DNA of 64,000 nucleotides. It comes from Streptococcus oralis (GTDB lineage Bacteria; Bacillota; Bacilli; Lactobacillales; Streptococcaceae). Under the pieces are notes generated by a model. The model made no database searches. It saw only the letters and a program-made list of their open reading frames with translations, and had not been told where the DNA came from. The stretch spans positions 361,442 to 425,441 of the forward strand of contig NZ_KQ969037.1 of NCBI RefSeq assembly GCF_001578705.1. Reading direction: 5' to 3'. Made by a program: the position numbers and the translations under genes. Positions 22,074 to 29,807 of the stretch are shown here, piece by piece; position 1 is the first letter of the stretch, and each line of letters opens with the position of its first letter.

Positions 22074-22213
22074 TCTAAGCTTCGAATAGCTTAGTTCTCG
22101 TGATTTTTGAGCTCTTCTAGCTTTAGAATCCTTCAAAAATTAAAATTTAGGGCTATCATAGACTTAGAATAGCCCTAAAACATTTATTTTATAGCAATTC
22201 TAAGTTTAGAATT
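22074..22213. repeat. cluster of three short palindromes in a gene-free gap
   Basis: The 285-base gap 22042-22326 contains CTAAGCT/AGCTTAG (22074-22094, 7-base arms), TTTAGGGCTAT/ATAGCCCTAAA (22146-22179, 11-base perfect arms, likely the terminator of the upstream gene) and AATTCTAA/TTAGAATT (22196-22213, 2-base spacer). TTCTAAG/CTTAGAA-like words recur through the gap. Confidence 0.5.
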
Positions 22214-22326
22214 ACAATGATATTAAAGGAATTAGGCTTTTCGATTCTTAGAATGACTTGATTCTGTGAAATGTTGACTAGAAAATGATTCGAATGGCTT
22301 TTTTTCTGATATAGGATGATAGATAG

Positions 22327-22830
22327 ATGGGTGAGATGATGAACATACAAAAAGAGAAAGTTAGAAAAGAGTTGGTATCCCTCTGTTTGGGAGAACTTTC
22401 AGCCATCCTATCCTTTTGGTTGTGTTTTTTTCTTTTGAAAAATCGGATTGATGATTGGAGGAGTCTATTCTCCATTCTATATCCTTTATCTTTACTGACA
22501 TTTATTTTGCTTCAAGGTTCAATCTATTGGGCAATTTTGATTAGAAGACTGTCAAATCCTCAGTTCGGAAGTAGCAGTGTTCCCAAACTATTTGGTGTTT
22601 TAAGAATACTAGACCTTGTTTTAGTTATTGCCGGCTTTCCTTTTATTGTCTGGAATACCCAGAGTATCCTAGGGACTATCCTAGCCGCGCTGATACAGCT
22701 TTTTGCCCTTATCGAATGGGTTAATTATTTCCTCGTACGCCTATCTTATAGCTTGAATCCACTTGTATTATGGAAACGAATTACCAAGGGAAAACTAGAA
22801 AAAAGCAGAATATCGAAGGAGTTGGAGTAG
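22327..22830 (+). CDS. hypothetical four-helix membrane protein
   Basis: A 167-residue protein I do not recognise. It has four clear hydrophobic segments (about residues 16-37, 45-70, 84-105 and 108-135), a short positively charged loop (LIRRLSNPQ) and a basic C-terminal tail (LWKRITKGKLEKSRISKE), suggesting both termini inside. No catalytic motif is visible. AGGATG lies upstream of the ATG at 22327; ATGs at 22336 and 22339 are alternatives. It is 74 bases before a TipC-like gene and may mark the left edge of the immunity-gene array. Confidence 0.65.
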   Translation: MGEMMNIQKEKVRKELVSLCLGELSAILSFWLCFFLLKNRIDDWRSLFSILYPLSLLTFILLQGSIYWAILIRRLSNPQFGSSSVPKLFGVLRILDLVLVIAGFPFIVWNTQSILGTILAALIQLFALIEWVNYFLVRLSYSLNPLVLWKRITKGKLEKSRISKELE

Positions 22831-22904
22831 GGGCGTCTATCATTGTTTTGATTTCAAATATAGCAGAAAAGTTTTATGTAAGTATTTAGAGGAGAAAAAG
22901 GTAG

Positions 22905-23627
22905 ATGAAAAAATTTTTAAAAATCCTATTCATAACTGTATTGGTTTTTCTAACTTTGTTTGGTCTATATCGTGTCTATCAAAAGAATTATTATAAGGGA
23001 GTGTATGAATCTTTAAGTAATGTCTTTTTAGAAATGAACTATGCAGAGATAAATAGTGGTGTTTTACCTGGACTTGCTGATTTTAGTAAAGCCGTTGACG
23101 GGAGTCAATCGTTTAGAGATCCAGACTGGATAATTCCTATAGGACTTGATGCAGGCTTGTCTGAAAATGAAAGTTTAACAGTGATTGTAGGTTTTGAAGA
23201 AACTTTTATTATTGAATACCAGCAACTATTATCTGATGGGAGATATCTTTATATAAAATATGACTACAATGATAAGAAACTCAACCAATCAGTCGAAATC
23301 TCAGATTCTAAATGGTCGGTAGCGTATGACTTAGCTGGATATAATATAAGAAATAAGGATGAGGGAAAACTAGATTTGGAGGCGTATAAAGAATTATCAC
23401 GTCAGTCGAAAACAGGGGATTCGATACCTAATTTTTACCTAACAAATCCCAACGAAGTACTAGAGTATTTAAAACCTCATGGGATTGATGAAGCTTGGAT
23501 TAAAGAAAAATCTCACTTCATGCTCTATGATGTCGTTCTAGAACGCTGGTTTAAAAATGGTAGTCAACGTTACTCAGTTGACAATCTTGGGGATGTAGAG
23601 ATTGTGCCACTCAGTTTTTCTGAATAG
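22905..23627 (+). CDS. TipC-like membrane-anchored immunity protein
   Basis: A 240-residue protein with an uncleaved-looking N-terminal membrane anchor (about residues 4-25, FLKILFITVLVFLTLFGLYRVY, preceded by MKK) and an extracytoplasmic domain. The layout and sequence (YKGVYESLSNVFLEMNYAEINSG, DPDWIIPIG, LFLT-free hydrophilic body) fit the TipC family, whose founding member protects against the LXG toxin TelC, a lipid II phosphatase acting outside the membrane. No LXG gene is adjacent, so this would be an orphan immunity gene. AGAGGAG is upstream of the ATG. Family call is from memory of streptococcal homologues and should be tested by profile search. Confidence 0.55.
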   Translation: MKKFLKILFITVLVFLTLFGLYRVYQKNYYKGVYESLSNVFLEMNYAEINSGVLPGLADFSKAVDGSQSFRDPDWIIPIGLDAGLSENESLTVIVGFEETFIIEYQQLLSDGRYLYIKYDYNDKKLNQSVEISDSKWSVAYDLAGYNIRNKDEGKLDLEAYKELSRQSKTGDSIPNFYLTNPNEVLEYLKPHGIDEAWIKEKSHFMLYDVVLERWFKNGSQRYSVDNLGDVEIVPLSFSE

Positions 23628-23751
23628 AGTAGCTGAACTGATAGTAGATATAATAGCGTTGTATGAAATAAAAAATGTATTGGATGAAAAACAAAAATAA
23701 TGAATCCGCTACTAGAACCTATGCCTTTTCATAAAATAAAGGAGAGAGGAA

Positions 23752-24171
23752 ATGAATATTTTAAAAATACAGGAACAGATTGACAGTACGAAGTACTGGG
23801 ATTCCTACGCATTAGACTTTAGAGCTTCATTTTTCGGGGACGAATGTAAACTCTATATCGAGATTGAAAATGGCAAATCGGATCAGTATTGCTGGGAGAT
23901 AGTTTTCTACCGTTGTTTTAAGGTTGACTATGAGACGGATGCTGGTTGGACATGTTGGGAAAGCAAGAGTGGCACAAGGAATTTCAATATGAAAGATGTT
24001 CCTTTTGAAAATCTCATGTCTCACACTGTACATGACATTAGTCTCATCAAAGAGAAAAATAATATGATAAAAGCTACAATTACTTTATCAAGTATGTTAA
24101 TTAAGATTGTGTGTCAAGCAATTCAAATCTCCAAAGTTTTAGTTAGAGAACAGGACTTCTTTTGGAGCTAA
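23752..24171 (+). CDS. hypothetical immunity-like protein, paralogue of the gene at 25782
   Basis: A 139-residue acidic soluble protein of unrecognised family. It shares a spaced pattern with the protein at 25782-26207: YW near residue 17, LD...FFGDE..L.IE, WEI.F..C.KV.Y..DA, D-I-S-L, I-V-C-x-x-I-Q-I, and a C-terminal FFW. Two diverged copies of a small single-domain protein in an array of immunity-type genes suggest immunity to related toxins (inference). GGAGAGAGG precedes the ATG. No membrane segment. Confidence 0.6.
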   Translation: MNILKIQEQIDSTKYWDSYALDFRASFFGDECKLYIEIENGKSDQYCWEIVFYRCFKVDYETDAGWTCWESKSGTRNFNMKDVPFENLMSHTVHDISLIKEKNNMIKATITLSSMLIKIVCQAIQISKVLVREQDFFWS

Positions 24172-24338
24172 TAAAATGAGGCACCATCTCAGCAAGCATC
24201 AATTACCTGCTAAAAATAGAGATGAGTAAAGCCATATATCCAAGCAATTTTGATAAAATATATGCAAGATATTCTTGATGAATGAATTGGAAATTGATGT
24301 TATCACAAAAGACTAGAAGAAAGTGAGTTGAAAATACC

Positions 24339-24698
24339 ATGAAAATAAGTGGGAATATGTCAAAATATAATAAAAAGATTTCTTTTTTTGAGATTCTTTC
24401 CAATATCCCATCTAATAATGCTAAATGGTATATTTTTGAATTTGATGCCATTGGAAAAGCACCGAATAATCTGACTATGTCAGAATTTGAAGATCTAGTC
24501 TTAAATTCAAAATATGGCTATCAAATGAGTTGGAACGAGCTTTTAAAATTTTCAAAGGAAATAGAGGATATAAATAACTTAATATTAGTTTTCTCTACAT
24601 CTCCTGTTGAATTTGATGCTATAGAAACAGATACGGAAGATTTTTTAGTAAGGTTAGAAATAGATGACAGCACCTTTTGGGAGCTCGAATTCTATTAA
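24339..24698 (+). CDS. hypothetical small acidic protein in the immunity array
   Basis: A 119-residue protein I do not recognise, with ISFFEILSNIPSNNAKWYIFEFDAIG, a helical middle (LTMSEFEDLVLNSKYGYQMSWNELLKFSKEI) and an acidic C terminus ending in STFWELEFY. The start is ambiguous: ATG 24339 has only GTGAG some distance upstream, and ATG 24357 (M7, MSKYNKK) follows a weak AGTGGGA. Its size, acidity, AT-rich composition and neighbours fit a cytoplasmic immunity protein, but no toxin partner is present. Confidence 0.55.
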   Translation: MKISGNMSKYNKKISFFEILSNIPSNNAKWYIFEFDAIGKAPNNLTMSEFEDLVLNSKYGYQMSWNELLKFSKEIEDINNLILVFSTSPVEFDAIETDTEDFLVRLEIDDSTFWELEFY

Positions 24699-24717
24699 TT
24701 TGATGAGGTAGATAAGA

Positions 24718-25035
24718 ATGACTATTGAGGATTTAAGAGAACTACTACTATCAATAGCGGAAGAAGATGCTATCATTTCGACTTTATTTTCATTTTTTAT
24801 TAGAAACAAAGGATATTCAACTCAGATATTGGAAGAGATTATTTTTTATGGAATAGCCATAGGTTGGTTTGAAATCGTTAATGTAGAAAATGATAATATT
24901 CCTTATACGGATATTGAGTGGAGAATTGATAATGACTTTCAAGAAGTTGTTTTTTGCGATAATGATTTTGCTGTAAAGACTTTATTTACACAGGAAGGTG
25001 GAATTCCAGAATTATTCAAAAAGTTTATCTTATAA
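24718..25035 (+). CDS. hypothetical small acidic protein in the immunity array
   Basis: A 105-residue acidic protein I do not recognise. The N-terminal half is helical (TIEDLRELLLSIAEEDAIISTLFSFFIR), and the C-terminal half is beta-like (YTDIEWRIDNDFQEVVFCDNDFAVKTLF) ending in GIPELFKKFIL. A GAGGT ribosome-binding site lies about 9 bases upstream. It begins 19 bases after the preceding gene, so the two are probably cotranscribed. No known motif is visible. Confidence 0.55.
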   Translation: MTIEDLRELLLSIAEEDAIISTLFSFFIRNKGYSTQILEEIIFYGIAIGWFEIVNVENDNIPYTDIEWRIDNDFQEVVFCDNDFAVKTLFTQEGGIPELFKKFIL

Positions 25036-25114
25036 CAGAATGCTCAATCAATTCCTGTTCTCCATTTAAAATCTCTGACAGACTTATCTGGATTGCCTTA
25101 GAAGGATGTATGAT

Positions 25115-25231
25115 ATGATAGTAAGAGCTAGTACATGGCTTGATAAGGAGATTGAAGAAGTAGAGATTATCGTGGCAGATGAAAAATATGAAATCAATTG
25201 TCTTTCTAAAAATAAAAAAGTGGGAGTCTAA
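25115..25231 (+). pseudogene. 38-codon gene stub in the immunity array
   Basis: An ATG with AAGGA 8 bases upstream opens a 38-residue frame (MIVRASTWLDKEIEEVEIIV..., ending KNKKVGV). The composition and periodicity look like real coding sequence, but the protein is too short to be a full domain, so it is probably the 5' remnant of a truncated immunity-type gene. Its stop is 5 bases before the next start codon. Confidence 0.4.
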
Positions 25232-25235
25232 TCAT

Positions 25236-25553
25236 ATGAAATTAAGTAAATTTAATTTTGAAAATAGAGGTCAGTCGCTAGCAGAATTGGGTGTTGCAAG
25301 TTATGCATATACATATCAAGATATGTTGGCATATATTGACTGGATAGAGACGAAAAAGTTTATGATTCTTGGTGGCGATGTCTATGTAGAAGGAGATGAA
25401 GGATTTGAATTGACTTATGATAGCTGGTATTATTCTCCTAAAAATAATGATAGCGACTTACTCCAGTCAATTTCTGTAGCAAAAGATTATATCAACCAGT
25501 ATATAGATAGTAATGGAAAACATTTTTATTTTACAGTAGTTACTTCAGCATAG
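25236..25553 (+). CDS. Imm40-like immunity protein
   Basis: A 105-residue protein with the pattern I associate with the Imm40 family: an aromatic-rich TYQDMLAYIDWIETKKFMILGGDVYVEGDEGFELTYDSWYY block, then SVAKDYINQYIDS and a terminal FYFTVVTS strand. Imm40 proteins are predicted immunity factors of polymorphic toxin systems. Start at ATG 25236, because GGGAG lies 9 bases upstream; the in-frame ATG at 25179 lies inside the preceding stub and lacks a ribosome-binding site. No cognate toxin is adjacent. Confidence 0.6.
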   Translation: MKLSKFNFENRGQSLAELGVASYAYTYQDMLAYIDWIETKKFMILGGDVYVEGDEGFELTYDSWYYSPKNNDSDLLQSISVAKDYINQYIDSNGKHFYFTVVTSA

Positions 25554-25670
25554 ATGGAATTGATAGTCAAAAAGAATTGCTCAGTGTAAATAGAAATCAT
25601 AAATATAAGTAGGATAGGAAATTATTGAGAAAATAGAACTAGAGATGTTGTGGATTAAATGAGGTGAAAA

Positions 25671-25763
25671 ATGATTGATGAATTGAAAAGCAGATTGCTA
25701 GAGATTCGGACTTTTCATGAAAATAATATTACTATAAACATCATAGACAAATTTGAGATATAA
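25671..25763 (+). pseudogene. 30-codon gene stub in the immunity array
   Basis: GAGGTG followed 6 bases later by ATG opens a 30-residue frame (MIDELKSRLLEIRTFHENNI..., ending IIDKFEI). It reads like the amphipathic N terminus of a small protein that has lost its body. The stop is 18 bases before the next gene. Likely a remnant; a genuine micro-peptide cannot be excluded. Confidence 0.35.
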
Positions 25764-25781
25764 GTATTAAGGAGAGAAGTC

Positions 25782-26207
25782 GTGTTACGATTTGATTTAA
25801 AAAGCAAACAAAAAGAGATTGCAGCAATAGATTATTGGGAAATGGGAATACTAGATTTAAAGATATCCTATTTTGGAGATGAGGTTTCTTTGTGCATAGA
25901 AGATTATCATAACAAAGAAAAATACTGGGAAATTAAGTTTTTAGTATGCGCAAAAGTAGAGTATAGCAATGATGCTTTAGACATTCAGTGGAGAAAAGAT
26001 CAACCCGTTAAAAACATGACTAGAGGAGAATTACATCATCATGGTCAAGAAATTTCTTTACAAATTTATGAGGAGAATCCTGATTTTGTGAAGTGTATGG
26101 TTGATATTGGTTTGTTGCAAATAACAATTGTTTGTCGTGACATTCAGATAGAACATCTTGATTTAAAGAGTGCTCATTTCTTTTGGCAGGATAATGATGT
26201 TTTATAG
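25782..26207 (+). CDS. hypothetical immunity-like protein, paralogue of the gene at 23752
   Basis: A 141-residue acidic protein starting at GTG 25782, with AAGGAGAG 8 bases upstream. It repeats the pattern of the 23752 protein: YWEMGILDLKISYFGDEVSLCIED, YWEIKFLVCAKVEYSNDALD, EISLQIY, ITIVCRDIQIEHLDL and a C-terminal HFFW. Conservation of the aromatic and cysteine positions with divergence elsewhere is what one expects of immunity proteins selected for different toxin variants. Function not established. Confidence 0.6.
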   Translation: MLRFDLKSKQKEIAAIDYWEMGILDLKISYFGDEVSLCIEDYHNKEKYWEIKFLVCAKVEYSNDALDIQWRKDQPVKNMTRGELHHHGQEISLQIYEENPDFVKCMVDIGLLQITIVCRDIQIEHLDLKSAHFFWQDNDVL

Positions 26208-26446
26208 ATAAATCATCCAAAGAATCAAAGAACGAGAAACTGGTTTGTATTACATAACTAAGCATTGAGAACAATTTATAAGGTAAAATAACCGGAACCG
26301 CTATAGCTATGTGCAGAACAAACCCGTAACTATACAGTTCCGAGTAGGCTCGGAAAAATTTAATTGCAAGATGGATCTATAGTAAGATATGGACTTGTAT
26401 ACTGGAGCCTGTATTTAAAACGAATGTTTTTGGAAAGGAAGTAAAA
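26208..26446. other. 239-base gap with a short GC-rich hairpin and possible coding remnants
   Basis: The gap holds a hairpin TTCCGAG/CTCGGAA (26338-26355, 4-base loop) without a T run. Around it, frames reading NYTVPSRLGKI and DGSIVRYGLVYWSLYL are open for 15-25 codons and broken by stops, so this may be debris of a deleted gene. No promoter is clear. Confidence 0.3.
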
Positions 26447-26773
26447 ATGCATCTAGGTGGCTCAGTAGTTTCTAATCATATTTTAGAAAATAAAGCAAAA
26501 TTGAAATGGGTATTTCGCGAGGATGCCGTAGATGAGCTAGACAATGGCTGGCGCTTTCTTTCTGAAATAGATACCGACGAATACTTATCAAATCCTGAAA
26601 ATATGTCAGTATGCGACTGGAGTACAATTGTTGAAATTGAACCTGCTGTATTATTGATTTACGACATGCCTATCGGAACAGAACTTACACTTATTTACGA
26701 AGGTGAGCAGAGATATTTTATAGATACAAATATTGGAAGAAAAATTGAACTCGAAGACAGTAGCAGCAACTAG
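26447..26773 (+). CDS. DUF2185/Imm33-like immunity protein
   Basis: A 108-residue protein with the DUF2185 pattern: GGSVVSNHILENKAKLKWVFREDAVDELDNGWRFLSEIDTDEYL, then CDWSTIVEIEPAVLLIYDMPIGTELTL and a terminal strand. The 'W-x-F-R-E ... D-x-G-W-R-F' core is characteristic, and this family is grouped with Imm33-type immunity proteins. GGAAAGGAAG precedes the ATG. It begins a new group of tightly spaced genes after a gap that may hold remnants of a lost gene. Confidence 0.7.
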   Translation: MHLGGSVVSNHILENKAKLKWVFREDAVDELDNGWRFLSEIDTDEYLSNPENMSVCDWSTIVEIEPAVLLIYDMPIGTELTLIYEGEQRYFIDTNIGRKIELEDSSSN

Positions 26774-26791
26774 ATAAGAAAGGAGATGAAA

Positions 26792-27100
26792 GTGACGATA
26801 GAAACAGAATTGAAAAAAATTAGTAAAAGTCTATCTTTAATAAATGACAGCCAAATCTTTAACAAGATATCTTCTACTAATTTAGAGAATATAGATGATA
26901 TTTTAAATGATTATTTACCTCTTCATTTAGAATGGATAGAGAAGGGAAATTCTTGGATTGTTGAGTCATTGAGCGAGAATCATCAATTAGATAGACAAGC
27001 ATTTTCTCAGTTACTTGTAGGTGTTAGAAACTTATATCTTGATTTAGAAGAACTTCAAGATTTGCTTATTGAAGTATCGAATGAAATAGATGGAAAGTAG
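26792..27100 (+). CDS. hypothetical helical protein
   Basis: A 102-residue, mainly helical, acidic protein I do not recognise (TELKKISKSLSLINDSQIFNKIS ... YLPLHLEWIEKGNSWIVESL ... LLVGVRNLYLDLEELQDLLIEVSNEID). The start is placed at GTG 26792, 6 bases after AAAGGAG; the in-frame ATG at 26786 directly abuts that ribosome-binding site and is unlikely to be used. It starts 18 bases after the DUF2185 gene, so cotranscription is likely. Confidence 0.5.
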   Translation: MTIETELKKISKSLSLINDSQIFNKISSTNLENIDDILNDYLPLHLEWIEKGNSWIVESLSENHQLDRQAFSQLLVGVRNLYLDLEELQDLLIEVSNEIDGK

Positions 27101-27137
27101 ATGTTTAATTTTATAAAAAGGAATAGTGGAGTTGAGT

Positions 27138-27563
27138 ATGAAATTAGATATGGAAACTAAAAATGAAGAATGGGTAGAAGTCTTTAAAGGTTTGATTCCC
27201 GTAGATAAGTATAAGTTAAAAGTCTTGTTGACAAACTTATCAGATGGTCAAGAAATTAGGCTGATTGGAGAGCAAAACCGTTTTAAATTATCATGTTTTT
27301 GCTATGATGAAGCACGATTCTTTAGCAGGGAATTGTATTTATCTGCAATTCTGGATAAAGAGATGTTTAAAAAATTTGAAAAAAATAATTTTCAAAATAT
27401 CATTTATGAAGTCAAAAATAGTCAATTAGTGAATAAACTCGGATATACAGCCTATGGTAGTGCAAGAACTCTGTATTCACAACATTATATAATCATAACT
27501 CAAGATAGTGTAGTGGAGATTCTTGTGTCTGCAAATTCTGATTTAAGTATCAGTCAATACTAG
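27138..27563 (+). CDS. hypothetical immunity-like protein, paralogue of the next gene
   Basis: A 141-residue protein of a small family represented twice here. Shared with the protein at 27633-28010 are W-x-E-x-x-x-G-[LF]-I-P near the N terminus, a central R..Y/F-S-x-x-L block, NIIYEVKNSQ versus NYIYEVENAE, and HYIIITQDSVVEILVSAN versus HFLVDVVSEN at the C terminus. ATG 27138, with GGAG 6 bases upstream, is preferred to GTG 27126. Soluble, no known catalytic motif. Adjacent diverged copies in an immunity array suggest related specificity. Confidence 0.55.
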   Translation: MKLDMETKNEEWVEVFKGLIPVDKYKLKVLLTNLSDGQEIRLIGEQNRFKLSCFCYDEARFFSRELYLSAILDKEMFKKFEKNNFQNIIYEVKNSQLVNKLGYTAYGSARTLYSQHYIIITQDSVVEILVSANSDLSISQY

Positions 27564-27632
27564 AAAATTTGCTAATTAAATATGTACACCGCTGTAGTAC
27601 AATTATCAGAAAATAGAACTTGGAGAAATGAT

Positions 27633-28010
27633 ATGGAAAAATGGACGGAAATTAAACCGGGCTTCATCCCTTTTGGTGACTATGGTATTGAGATGAATAT
27701 AGATGGGGATACTTTAATTGCCTACTTGGAAGATTCAGAAAAATTTAAATTTACCTTTACAAAAGTTTGGGCTTTCCGTTCAGTCTACGAAAGTTTAGAA
27801 TTAATAGATAGTTACTGGGAGCAAGGATTAGCAAAGAACAGACCACTTTATCTGACCAACTATATCTATGAAGTCGAGAATGCAGAATTTGGTGACTTGG
27901 TCGCTTCTGCAAATATAGCTAATAAAAAACTCCATCACTACAAATTAATGTCTACGCATTTTTTAGTGGACGTTGTATCCGAAAACGATGCAAAAGTAGA
28001 GAAAGTATAA
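27633..28010 (+). CDS. hypothetical immunity-like protein, paralogue of the previous gene
   Basis: A 125-residue protein (MEKWTEIKPGFIPFGDYGIEM...) homologous to its upstream neighbour by the shared W-T-E-I...G-F-I-P start, YIYEVENAEFGDLV and HFLVDVVSEN end. The start is ATG 27633, with GGAGA 6 bases upstream; the in-frame ATG at 27582 would add 17 residues that have no counterpart in the paralogue. It is the last of the tightly packed small genes; the next gene has its own promoter. Confidence 0.55.
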   Translation: MEKWTEIKPGFIPFGDYGIEMNIDGDTLIAYLEDSEKFKFTFTKVWAFRSVYESLELIDSYWEQGLAKNRPLYLTNYIYEVENAEFGDLVASANIANKKLHHYKLMSTHFLVDVVSENDAKVEKV

Positions 28011-28070
28011 AAATAAGGTGAATAAGTCCTTTAAGTCAATTCAGATTATGATAACTACCTGTTTCATTTA

Positions 28071-28079
28071 TGCTATAAT
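28071..28079 (+). promoter_or_regulatory. extended -10 promoter before the YjjG-like gene
   Basis: TGCTATAAT (TG-N-TATAAT) lies 32 bases before the ATG at 28111. No strong -35. Confidence 0.5.
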
Positions 28080-28110
28080 ATTCTTAATGAATTTTCAGAA
28101 AGGAAACTCG

Positions 28111-28803
28111 ATGTCCTACAAATTTCTACTCTTCGACCTGGACCACACCTTGCTCGATTTTGATGCTGCTGAGGATGTGGCACTGACGCAACTTCTAAAG
28201 GAAGAAGGAGTTGCAGATATTCAAGCCTATAAAGACTATTATGTTCCTATGAACAAGGCTCTCTGGAAGGACTTGGAGCAAAAGAAAATCAGTAAACAAG
28301 AACTGATTAACACGCGCTTTTCTCGTTTATTTGCCCATTTTGGACAGGAAAAAGACGGGAGGTTACTTGCCCAGCGTTATCAATTTTACTTAGCCCAACA
28401 GGGACAAACTCTTTCGGGTGCTCATGAACTCTTGGACAGCCTCATCGAACGTGATTATGAGCTGTACGCTGCGACAAATGGCATTACTGCCATTCAGACA
28501 GGACGTTTGGCTCAATCTGGTCTGTCTCCCTATTTCAACCAAGTTTTTATCTCCGAGCAATTGCAAACGCAAAAGCCTGATGCACTATTCTATGAAAAAA
28601 TCGGTCAGCAGATTGCTGGATTTAGTAAAGAAAAGGCGCTGATGATTGGAGATTCCTTAACGGCTGATATTCAGGGCGGAGTGAATGCAGGAATCGATAC
28701 AATCTGGTTTAACCCTGATCACTTAGAAAACACGAGCCCAGTGCAACCAACTCACATTGTAGATTCTTACCAGAGTCTGCTGGAATGTTTGGATCAATTT
28801 TAA
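28111..28803 (+). CDS. HAD hydrolase, YjjG/YfnB-type nucleotidase
   Basis: A 230-residue HAD-superfamily phosphatase with motif I FLLFDLDHTLLDFD, helical C1 cap, motif II ATNGI, motif III lysine in QLQTQKPDALFY and motif IV MIGDSLTADIQGGVNAG. This set resembles the YjjG/YfnB group, 5'-nucleotidases that dephosphorylate pyrimidine or non-canonical nucleotides (house-cleaning). ATG 28111, with AAAGGAAA 7 bases upstream, is preferred to the upstream frame start, whose extra 31 residues would cross the promoter. It sits between the immunity array and a DUF4259-like gene. Confidence 0.88.
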   Translation: MSYKFLLFDLDHTLLDFDAAEDVALTQLLKEEGVADIQAYKDYYVPMNKALWKDLEQKKISKQELINTRFSRLFAHFGQEKDGRLLAQRYQFYLAQQGQTLSGAHELLDSLIERDYELYAATNGITAIQTGRLAQSGLSPYFNQVFISEQLQTQKPDALFYEKIGQQIAGFSKEKALMIGDSLTADIQGGVNAGIDTIWFNPDHLENTSPVQPTHIVDSYQSLLECLDQF

Positions 28804-28841
28804 AAAGTAGGAAAAATTAAAAGCAGAGGAGTAAAGAAGTT

Positions 28842-29753
28842 ATGGGAACATGGAGCGCAACCATTTTTGGAAATGATACCTCCTTAGATGTTAAGGAAGA
28901 ATTTTTCGAGAGATATAATGGAGGAGAAGAAACAGCTACTATCAAAAATGACTTGACAATGGATTTAGACGATGACGATAGATATAATGTCTTGTTCGCT
29001 CTGGCGCATTGTATGTGGGAAGTTGGACAATTAGATGATGGATTCTTACTTGAAATCAAAGAGATTATTGATAAAAAGGAAGAGTTAGCTCTTGCCCAAG
29101 AATTAGGTGCAGATAGTAAATTTTTAAAACAGAGGAGTGCAAATCTGGAAAATTTTTTAGAAAAAATTAGTGTCAAAAAAGAAAAGCCTAAAAAAAGAAT
29201 TGCTCCACCTGTTCCTGTCGAAAGTAAATATAGGAATGGTGCTGTGATGGTGTTTCAATATGAAGACGATGTATATGGTTCATTGATAGCCGCAGATGGA
29301 GCCTTTTTTGACAAGGAAACCTATTATGCTTATCTACTGACTGATATTAAAATTCCTAGAAAACCCACCATGAAAGATGTGCGAGAAGCACGGATTATCG
29401 ATCCAAGTTTTCATAGCCAAGAATACAATTCATTTCGAGACTCGAAGTATTACTATACCTTTGTAAATTGTATTTCAGGGTATTTAAAAAGTTCTGCAAC
29501 GAAAAGATTTGAAAGATATAATGATAGTTTTTTTGAAATTATTGGCTATCTTTCTGATTGGGGGAGTTGCTGTAGCGCAGCTTCTGTAGGATTTGATTAT
29601 TATAGACAAAAATCGAGTGATGAGTTTAAGACGAGTGTCACAAGGGAATTGAATAAAAGATTTAATGAAAATCTAAATATCCGAACTGAGATGACTATCG
29701 ATGAGATTGACCAGGAATTTATCCTTTCTAATGCTTCACAAGATGGTAAGTAG
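28842..29753 (+). CDS. DUF4259-like protein with a C-terminal Imm26-like region
   Basis: A 303-residue protein. The N-terminal third begins MGTWSATIFGNDTSLDVKEEF, the DUF4259 pattern ('GtWG.g.FdND.AlD'), with YNVLFALAHCMWEVGQLDD further on. After a lysine-rich linker (KKEKPKKR), the C-terminal part starts with YRNGAVMVFQYEDDVYGSLIAADG, resembling immunity-type beta domains such as Imm26. This combination suggests a fused protective or stress protein, but the function is not known. Soluble; AGAGGAGTAAAG precedes the ATG. Its position next to the immunity array supports an immunity-related role (inference). Confidence 0.55.
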   Translation: MGTWSATIFGNDTSLDVKEEFFERYNGGEETATIKNDLTMDLDDDDRYNVLFALAHCMWEVGQLDDGFLLEIKEIIDKKEELALAQELGADSKFLKQRSANLENFLEKISVKKEKPKKRIAPPVPVESKYRNGAVMVFQYEDDVYGSLIAADGAFFDKETYYAYLLTDIKIPRKPTMKDVREARIIDPSFHSQEYNSFRDSKYYYTFVNCISGYLKSSATKRFERYNDSFFEIIGYLSDWGSCCSAASVGFDYYRQKSSDEFKTSVTRELNKRFNENLNIRTEMTIDEIDQEFILSNASQDGK

Positions 29754-29807
29754 TCACTTTCAAATGGAGATTCTTTTCAAAAATTCTCGAAATATTTGTA
29801 GAAACTA

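Noticed and set aside
22905-28010. A toxin gene (LXG, Rhs or bacteriocin) within the immunity array
   Set aside because: All frames were read; none has an LXG, WXG, YD-repeat or double-glycine leader pattern. The largest product is the 240-residue TipC-like protein.
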